Shown here: piece by piece, positions 59,226-64,000 of the stretch
Layout of the letters: the number at the start of each line of letters is the position of its first letter
Numbering within the stretch: position 1 is the first letter of the stretch
Source: Clostridia bacterium
GTDB lineage: Bacteria > Bacillota > Clostridia > Christensenellales > Aristaeellaceae
Assembly (NCBI GenBank): GCA_017484085.1
Contig: JAFUTW010000013.1
Location: forward strand, 95,572-159,571
Direction: 5' to 3'
Length of the DNA: 64,000 bases
Made by a program: the position numbers and the translations under genes
Notes under the pieces: generated by a model
Told to the model about the DNA's origin: nothing
Database searches by the model: none
What the model saw: the letters and a program-made list of their open reading frames with translations, nothing else

Positions 59226-59627
59226 ATGCAGAAGATTCAGGAATACACCTACGAAGGCAAAGGCCTCACCCGCGTCTTTGAAAACGAAAAGTGGATGGTC
59301 GGCATCAAGAACTGGAAGCCGGAGAACGACATCACCGGCATCACCTGCCTGGAGCGCCACAACATCACCGACGAGCTCTTCATCCTGCTCGCCGGCCGCT
59401 GCACCCTTCTCTACGCCAACGAGACCGAAAACGGCCTCGTCATCGAGAAGGTCGAGATGGAGCCCATGAAGGTCTACAACATCCCGACCGGCCTCTGGCA
59501 CAACACCGTCACCCAGCCGGGCGTCAAGCTCATCCTCGTCGAGGACAGCGCCTGCTCCGGCGAGAACTCCGATGTTCTGAACCTCACCGAAGCGCAGCTG
59601 GACACCGTCCGCAAGCTCGTCGGCTGA
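59226..59627 (+). CDS. Small cupin-like protein
   Basis: The 133-residue protein looks like a single cupin barrel (DELFILLAGRCTLLYANE, VYNIPTGLWHNTVTQPGVKLILVEDS), with only one clear histidine pair region, so metal binding is uncertain. A GAGG site lies 9 nt before the ATG at 59226; another in-frame ATG (59220) is too close to it. It may be a sugar or sugar-acid isomerase serving the transketolase, but this rests on context. Confidence 0.72.
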   Translation: MQKIQEYTYEGKGLTRVFENEKWMVGIKNWKPENDITGITCLERHNITDELFILLAGRCTLLYANETENGLVIEKVEMEPMKVYNIPTGLWHNTVTQPGVKLILVEDSACSGENSDVLNLTEAQLDTVRKLVG

Positions 59628-59629
59628 GA

Positions 59630-59690
59630 CCCTCTCAGTCACCTCCGGTGACAGCTCTCCCAAAGGCATCGCCCTGCCGGAGAGGGCCCC
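59630..59690. repeat. Dispersed intergenic palindromic repeat, copy 1
   Basis: CCCTCTCAGTCAC, a small hairpin, ACAGCTCTCCC and a closing GAGAGGG form a cruciform-like element resembling repeats scattered in gut Clostridia genomes. CTCAGTCAC is shared with the element at 62641-62760 on the other strand. Confidence 0.55.
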
Positions 59691-59737
59691 CAAGTTATAA
59701 ACGGTGGAAACACCGTCAATAAAAGGAGGAAACCCCT

Positions 59738-60724
59738 ATGAAAAAGTTTCTCGCACTGCTGCTGAGCGCCGTCATGGTGCTGGCCGCCGTCTCCGCCCTG
59801 GCGGAGGCTGAGCTGAAGCTCACCATCTATTCCCCGGGCAACGTCGAGTCCGTTCCCACCAAGACGATCATCGAGTATGCGCGTCTGGTGAACGAAGCTT
59901 CCGACGGCAAGATCGAGCTGACCGTGCACCACTCCGGCGAGCTCGGCAACGACGCCGAGGCTCTCCAGTCCGTGCGTATGGGCACCATCGACATCATCTT
60001 CGCCGGCACCTCCGGATACACCGAGTTCTATGACAAGGCGAAGATCCTGGACCTGCCCTTCCTCTTCAAGAGCGCTGAGCAGGCTTACGAGATCGTCAAC
60101 GGCGAGATCGGCGAGAAGATCTTCGCGGACCTCGGCAACGCCGGTCTGGTTTACCTCTCTGAGGGCGACAACGGCATGCGTCACATCTCCACCACCAACC
60201 GCCCGGTGCACACCGCTGCGGACGTGGAAGGCCTGAAGCTGCGCGTTCCCACCAGCCAGATGTACCTCGACTGCTGGAAGGCGCTGGGCGCCAACCCCGT
60301 AGCCCTCGCGCTGAACGAGCTGGCCATCGCCCTGTCCAACGGCACCGCCGAGGGCCAGGACAACGCCACCTATCACCTCGTCGCCAACGCGACCTATGAC
60401 GACATCAAGTACTTCTCCTACATCAACTACATGTGGATGGGCTGCACCATGGCCGCCAATGCCGCTACCTGGAACAAGATCGCTCCCGAGTATCAGGAGA
60501 TCCTGAAGGAGCAGGCCAAGGTCGCCGCGAAGTACTCCTTCGACACCATCGCCCAGGACAACGTGACCGCGCAGGCCACCCTGGAAGCCGCCGGCGTGCA
60601 GTTCGACGAGGAGCCGGACGTCCAGTCCTTCAAGGACAAGCTGGGCATCCCCGCTTACTACGAGAACTACAAGGATCAGCCCTGGTACAACCAGGAGATC
60701 ATCGACGCCATCCTGGCGCTGTAA
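59738..60724 (+). CDS. TRAP transporter solute-binding protein DctP
   Basis: The 328-residue exported protein has a signal peptide (ending ALA, no lipobox) and the DctP fold: SGELGNDAEALQSVRMGTIDI near 70, and LKLRVPTSQMYLDCWKALGANPVAL near 165 with the conserved arginine that binds the substrate carboxylate or sulfonate. AAGGAGG precedes the ATG. With DctQ and DctM it forms an ion-driven importer for an organic acid or similar anion. Confidence 0.93.
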   Translation: MKKFLALLLSAVMVLAAVSALAEAELKLTIYSPGNVESVPTKTIIEYARLVNEASDGKIELTVHHSGELGNDAEALQSVRMGTIDIIFAGTSGYTEFYDKAKILDLPFLFKSAEQAYEIVNGEIGEKIFADLGNAGLVYLSEGDNGMRHISTTNRPVHTAADVEGLKLRVPTSQMYLDCWKALGANPVALALNELAIALSNGTAEGQDNATYHLVANATYDDIKYFSYINYMWMGCTMAANAATWNKIAPEYQEILKEQAKVAAKYSFDTIAQDNVTAQATLEAAGVQFDEEPDVQSFKDKLGIPAYYENYKDQPWYNQEIIDAILAL

Positions 60725-60742
60725 TCCGTCACCCGCACCCCG

Positions 60743-60778
60743 CCGGGGGAAAGATTTCTTTCCCCCGGTTTTCTTTCC
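60743..60778 (+). terminator. Hairpin between dctP-like and dctQ-like genes
   Basis: Arms 60743-60754 and 60757-60768 (CCGGGGGAAAGA and complement) are followed by TTTTCTTT, a strong terminator that would favour binding-protein excess. Confidence 0.8.
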
Positions 60779-60804
60779 GGATATTCAGGAAAGGGTTTAA
60801 AGCT

Positions 60805-61308
60805 ATGCAGACTTACAAAAAGATCACCGACGGCTTCATCCGCGTCGTCGAGATCATCGAAACGCTGCTCATCGCGGGCATCGTGGGCGTCATGCTCTAC
60901 GAGATGATCCTGCGCAACTTCTTCAACAAATCCTTCAGCTCCAGCACGGAACTCTGCGGCTTCCTGTTCATGTGGATGGCCTTCCTCGGCGTCTGCATCC
61001 TGTATGACAAGGAGCGCCTCATCACCCTGGATATCGTCTATGCGCACGCCCCCGAAGCGCTGCGCCAGCTCTTCTGGTTCCTCGGCAAGGCTGCTGCCCT
61101 GCTGTTGGGCATCGTCATGATCATCGCCTACGTCGGCATGTACCCCATCAATAAAACCAGCTATTTCTCCACGATGCAGTGGCTCTCCAAAGCGTGGCAC
61201 TTCCTGCCCATGGCCATTGCGGGCGGGTTTATAACGGTCAAAACCGTCTGGCAGCTGCTGGACAGGGTCCTGACGCTGACCGGTAAGCAGAAGGAGGTGC
61301 GCGCATGA
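60805..61308 (+). CDS. TRAP transporter small permease DctQ
   Basis: The 167-residue protein has four helices and DctQ features (LYEMILRNFFNKSFSSSTELCGFLFMWMAFLG, then DKERLITLDIV). AGGAAAGGG lies upstream of the ATG. Its stop overlaps the large permease gene by 4 bp. Confidence 0.92.
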   Translation: MQTYKKITDGFIRVVEIIETLLIAGIVGVMLYEMILRNFFNKSFSSSTELCGFLFMWMAFLGVCILYDKERLITLDIVYAHAPEALRQLFWFLGKAAALLLGIVMIIAYVGMYPINKTSYFSTMQWLSKAWHFLPMAIAGGFITVKTVWQLLDRVLTLTGKQKEVRA

Positions 61309-62573
61309 CACTCTTCTTTGTCTCGTTCCTCGTTTTGCTGATCGCCGGCGTGCCGATCTCCATCTCCATCGGCGCCAGCGCCGTGCTGGGCTGCCTGCAG
61401 CTCGGCTATCCCATGATGGTCATCGGCCAGAAGATGGTCACCGGCATCGACTCCTACCTGCTCATCGCCATCCCGCTGTTCATCCTCGCGGGCAACCTGA
61501 TGAACAGCGGCAAGATCACCGAGAAGATCTTCAACTTCGCCAAGGAAGTCGTGGGCTGGATCCCCGGCGGCCTCGGCCATGCGAACATCGTCGCCTCCGT
61601 CATCTTTGCCGGCATGAGCGGCTCCGCCACGGCGGACGCCGGCGGCCTCGGCACCATCGAGATGGAAGCCATGACCACCAACGGCTACGATCCGGAGTTC
61701 TCCGCCGGCGTTACGGCGGCCAGTTCCGTCATCGGGCCTATCTTCCCGCCCAGCATCCCGCTCATCATCTACGGCGCGACGGCCAGCGTATCGGTCGCCA
61801 AGCTGTTCATGGGCGGCGTGGTGCCAGGCCTGGTCATGGGCGTCGCGCTGATGATCCTGGTTTACATCTTCGCCGTGCGCCGCAAGTATGAGCGTCATCC
61901 CTTCAATCTGCGCGCGCTGGGCAAGCAGTTTGTCAGCTCCATCCTGTCCCTGATCACGCCCATCATCATCCTGCTGGGCTTCACCACGGGCATCTTCACG
62001 CCGACCGAAGCCAGCTCCATCGCGGTGGCCTACTCCCTGCTGATCGCCTGGCTCGTGTACCGCACGATGACCTGGAAGGACTTCAAGAAGTGCCTGCTGG
62101 AGTCCGCCATCACCAGCGCCAACACGCTGTTCATCATCGGCACCTCCACGCTGTTCACCTACGTGCTGGTCCGTGAGGGCGTCTCCACCAAGATCGCCGA
62201 CTTCATCCTGTCCATCTCCAGCAACCCCGCCGTCATCCTTCTGGTGATCAACATCGTGCTGCTGGTCCTCGGCATGTTCATGGAGCCCGGCGCCATCCTG
62301 ACGCTGATGCTGCCCGTTCTGCTGCCCATCGCCAAGGCGCTGAACCTGGACCTCGTCCACTTCGGCGTCATGATGGTCCTGAACCTGATGATCGGCCAGG
62401 TCACGCCGCCCTTCGGCGTGTGCCTCTTCGTCATCTCCGACGTGGGCAAGGTCAAGCTGGACAAGCTGTACACGGCCATCCTGCCCTTCCTCATCCCGCT
62501 GATCATCGTGCTCTTCATGTGCACGTACGTCCCGGGACTCGTCACCTGGCTTCCGAATCTGCTGCTGGGCTAA
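61305..62573 (+). CDS. TRAP transporter large permease DctM
   Basis: The 422-residue protein has twelve or more helices and hallmarks of DctM: AIPLFILAGNLMNSG near 65, AGMSGSATADAGGLG near 105, FPPSIPLIIYG near 150, and IGQVTPPFGVCLFV near 365. It starts within the dctQ stop codon (ATGA) and ends the operon before a terminator. Confidence 0.94.
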   Translation: MTLFFVSFLVLLIAGVPISISIGASAVLGCLQLGYPMMVIGQKMVTGIDSYLLIAIPLFILAGNLMNSGKITEKIFNFAKEVVGWIPGGLGHANIVASVIFAGMSGSATADAGGLGTIEMEAMTTNGYDPEFSAGVTAASSVIGPIFPPSIPLIIYGATASVSVAKLFMGGVVPGLVMGVALMILVYIFAVRRKYERHPFNLRALGKQFVSSILSLITPIIILLGFTTGIFTPTEASSIAVAYSLLIAWLVYRTMTWKDFKKCLLESAITSANTLFIIGTSTLFTYVLVREGVSTKIADFILSISSNPAVILLVINIVLLVLGMFMEPGAILTLMLPVLLPIAKALNLDLVHFGVMMVLNLMIGQVTPPFGVCLFVISDVGKVKLDKLYTAILPFLIPLIIVLFMCTYVPGLVTWLPNLLLG

Positions 62574-62595
62574 CAGAAAACTGAAAACGGAAAAT

Positions 62596-62632
62596 GACCG
62601 GCTGCGCGCTGCAGCCGGTCGCTTCTTATGTT
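62596..62632 (+). terminator. Terminator of the ABC/transketolase/TRAP operon
   Basis: Arms 62596-62605 and 62611-62620 (GACCGGCTGC and complement) with a GCGCT loop, followed by a T-rich stretch. Confidence 0.75.
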
Positions 62633-62640
62633 TATGTAAG

Positions 62641-62760
62641 CTGTGACTGAGGGGTTTAACCCCACCACCATTCGCTTCGCTCACGGTCCCCCGGCTGGGG
62701 ACGGAAGCTAAAGCCGGCAGGGCTCCCCTGAAAGGGGAGTTGTCAAGGCGCTGCCGAGAC
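62641..62760. repeat. Dispersed intergenic palindromic repeat, copy 2 (degenerate)
   Basis: On the minus strand it reads CTCCCCTTTCAGGGGAG ... ACCCCTCAGTCAC, the same type as copy 1 with an insertion-like stretch between. It fills most of the gap 62574-62776. Confidence 0.55.
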
Positions 62761-62776
62761 AGAAGAGTCATAACCT

Positions 62777-64000
62777 TCAGGGCACATATTCTATGAACGA
62801 ATACCCGTGTTCTTCGGCATAGGCCTGTACCGCACTCCCGGCAGGGGTACAGAAAGTGAGTTCTGCCGCGCAGCCGACAAAGGCGGTGTCCGCAATCGCC
62901 GTATCCCCGCCTAGGAAGATGACTTTCTTCAATTCCGTGCAGTCTGCAAACGCCCCGGCTTCAATATTTTCCACATTCTCCGGACAGACGACGCTCTCAA
63001 AGCCCGTCCCCGCATAAGCGCGTTCCCGGATTTCCCGCAAACCGGATGGCAGCACCAGCCTCGACGTCATCCGGGGGATCCCGAAGTTCAGCCCCAGCGT
63101 CATGCTCTGTCCGCTTTCCCAATACGGCTTCAGGCACAGCGAGCAGGTTTCTCCCTCATCGAGCCACGCAGACAGGGTCAAACCCTCCTGCGTGCTTTCC
63201 GTGGCCGTTTCCTCCAGCTTCCCTTCTCTCCCATACAGCGCAGCCTTTACATACGCGTTTTTCCCACTCTTGCTGATCTCTATCGTATACGTTCCGCTGC
63301 AATCTGCTTTGAAAGCGTACCAGCGTTCCGCCTGCGGTATGCTGCAGGTCACTTGTTTCTTTGTTTCCATCAGCAGGGTCCCGAGGTACTTCTCGGCTTC
63401 CCACACGGCATAAAGCGTTGTATTTGTGCCTGTCGTGAAAGAACCGGACGGCAGGTATTCGGCCGTGGCAGCGGTTTTGCTCTTGCTCCAGCCCAGGAAG
63501 TTATAGTGCGCGCGATACGGCACTTCCCAATTCAGTTCGGCCGCTTTATTCGCTTCCACCGTCTGCTTTTCAGGGACTTTGCCAAGCTCGCCGCCGTTGG
63601 CGTTATAGGTAACGGTGCGGGCGTTTTCGCCGGTGGAGGGGACGCCGATGGAGAGGCGGAGGGGTAATCCTTTTTTTGTATCACCCCAATACGCATACAC
63701 ACGTAAATAGTATTTCTTCCCTTTCTCCAATTTTGCAGTTAATGATGTCTCTGTATCCCATCCGCCTATCTCTCCTTGGGTAATCTCATTTAAATATGTA
63801 TCACCATACTCCGTTTTATACTCTGAAATGCTTGCATATATCTCATAGTACCTGTCCGTATTCTCAGTGTCATTCAATGTTCCCACAAACATATGGTTGC
63901 CACTGCTTCCAGCTACAAATTCATACCATACTGATGAACTCTCATACTTCATTGTCATCGATACCGTTTTGTCTGCAGTTATCGTTCCCAAAGCTTTATA
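62777..64000 (-). CDS. Surface protein with InlB-type repeat and leucine-rich segment (5' end outside window)
   Basis: The frame is open to the right edge, so the N-terminus is missing; at least 407 residues remain. In order it shows a beta-rich segment (KGKKYYLRVYAYWGDTKKG), an InlB B-repeat/Flg_new module (TVTYNANGGELGKV ... NFLGWSKSKTAA), a second beta-rich domain, and a BspA-type leucine-rich segment near the C-terminus (LPSGLREIRERAYAGTGF, IEAGAFADCTELKKV). These modules occur in cell-surface adhesins. There is no sorting signal or membrane helix at the C-terminus, so it is released or held by N-terminal domains not seen here. Confidence 0.8.
   Translation of the reverse strand, partial: YKALGTITADKTVSMTMKYESSSVWYEFVAGSSGNHMFVGTLNDTENTDRYYEIYASISEYKTEYGDTYLNEITQGEIGGWDTETSLTAKLEKGKKYYLRVYAYWGDTKKGLPLRLSIGVPSTGENARTVTYNANGGELGKVPEKQTVEANKAAELNWEVPYRAHYNFLGWSKSKTAATAEYLPSGSFTTGTNTTLYAVWEAEKYLGTLLMETKKQVTCSIPQAERWYAFKADCSGTYTIEISKSGKNAYVKAALYGREGKLEETATESTQEGLTLSAWLDEGETCSLCLKPYWESGQSMTLGLNFGIPRMTSRLVLPSGLREIRERAYAGTGFESVVCPENVENIEAGAFADCTELKKVIFLGGDTAIADTAFVGCAAELTFCTPAGSAVQAYAEEHGYSFIEYVP

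Noticed and set aside
61161-62771. A 536-codon antisense frame opposite the TRAP permease
   Set aside because: Rich in Asp, His, Gln and Gly as expected from reading TRAP membrane helices backwards; no expression signals.

Overview
The window looks like chromosomal DNA of an uncultured, high-GC member of the Clostridia, probably from gut or rumen. The inference rests on Firmicutes-type ribosome binding sites (AAGGAGG), near-consensus sigma-A promoters with 17-18 bp spacers, AT-rich leaders between GC-rich genes, short MKK...ALA signal peptides, and the gene content: cellobiose phosphorylase, desulfoferrodoxin, bacterial PnkP/Hen1, TRAP and ABC importers. No rRNA, tRNA, CRISPR array, prophage or insertion sequence was seen. 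Two stretches (about 2.2-5.15 kb and 22.6-25.4 kb) are clearly more AT-rich than the rest and may be acquired.

Layout. 1-2.1 kb: end of a cell-wall-binding SH3/peptidoglycan-binding protein and a sugar nucleotidyltransferase. 2.3-5.1 kb: AT-rich two-gene operon (lipoprotein plus exported helical protein). 5.2-13.7 kb: a beta-glucan utilisation locus with divergent GH94 cellobiose phosphorylase and LacI regulator, a CUT1 ABC importer and a GH1 beta-glucosidase, with AAAACGTTTT operators at both structural promoters. 13.8-18.1 kb: the Hen1-PnkP RNA repair cassette, preceded by a 40-codon ORF that has its own promoter, ribosome binding site and terminator. 18.1-22.4 kb: pseudouridine glycosidase and kinase, a ketopantoate-reductase-like protein, DUF554 and another membrane protein. 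22.6-25.4 kb: LysR regulator and an exported FMN/FAD reductase. 25.6-27.1 kb: a fused ATC-hydrolase/BAAT-type protein. 27.2-33.7 kb: superoxide reductase, an exported MBL-fold protein, and an iron/phosphonate-type ABC importer with two ATPases. 33.7-39.8 kb: threonine synthase and three exported SH3-type or HC..CxxC-type proteins.

39.9-51.4 kb is the most unusual region. A LacI regulator is followed by an eleven-gene same-strand operon with two ICL/PEP-mutase-family proteins, a complete Liv-type ABC importer, a MATE transporter, a cupin, a ketopantoate-reductase-family protein and a cyclase-family hydrolase. Two near-identical palindromic operators lie 145 bp apart at its promoter. I know of no characterised pathway with this exact composition; it reads as an uncharacterised catabolic system for a hydroxy-, keto- or amide-containing acid.

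51.5-62.6 kb: an Lgt-like membrane protein, a DUF6273-like exported protein, then a GntR-controlled operon joining a CUT1 ABC importer, a split transketolase, a small cupin-like protein and a TRAP transporter. The right edge cuts a surface protein with an InlB-type repeat and a leucine-rich-repeat segment. All five solute-binding proteins have SPase I-type signal peptides without a lipobox cysteine, whereas the lipoprotein of the AT-rich island has a classical one.
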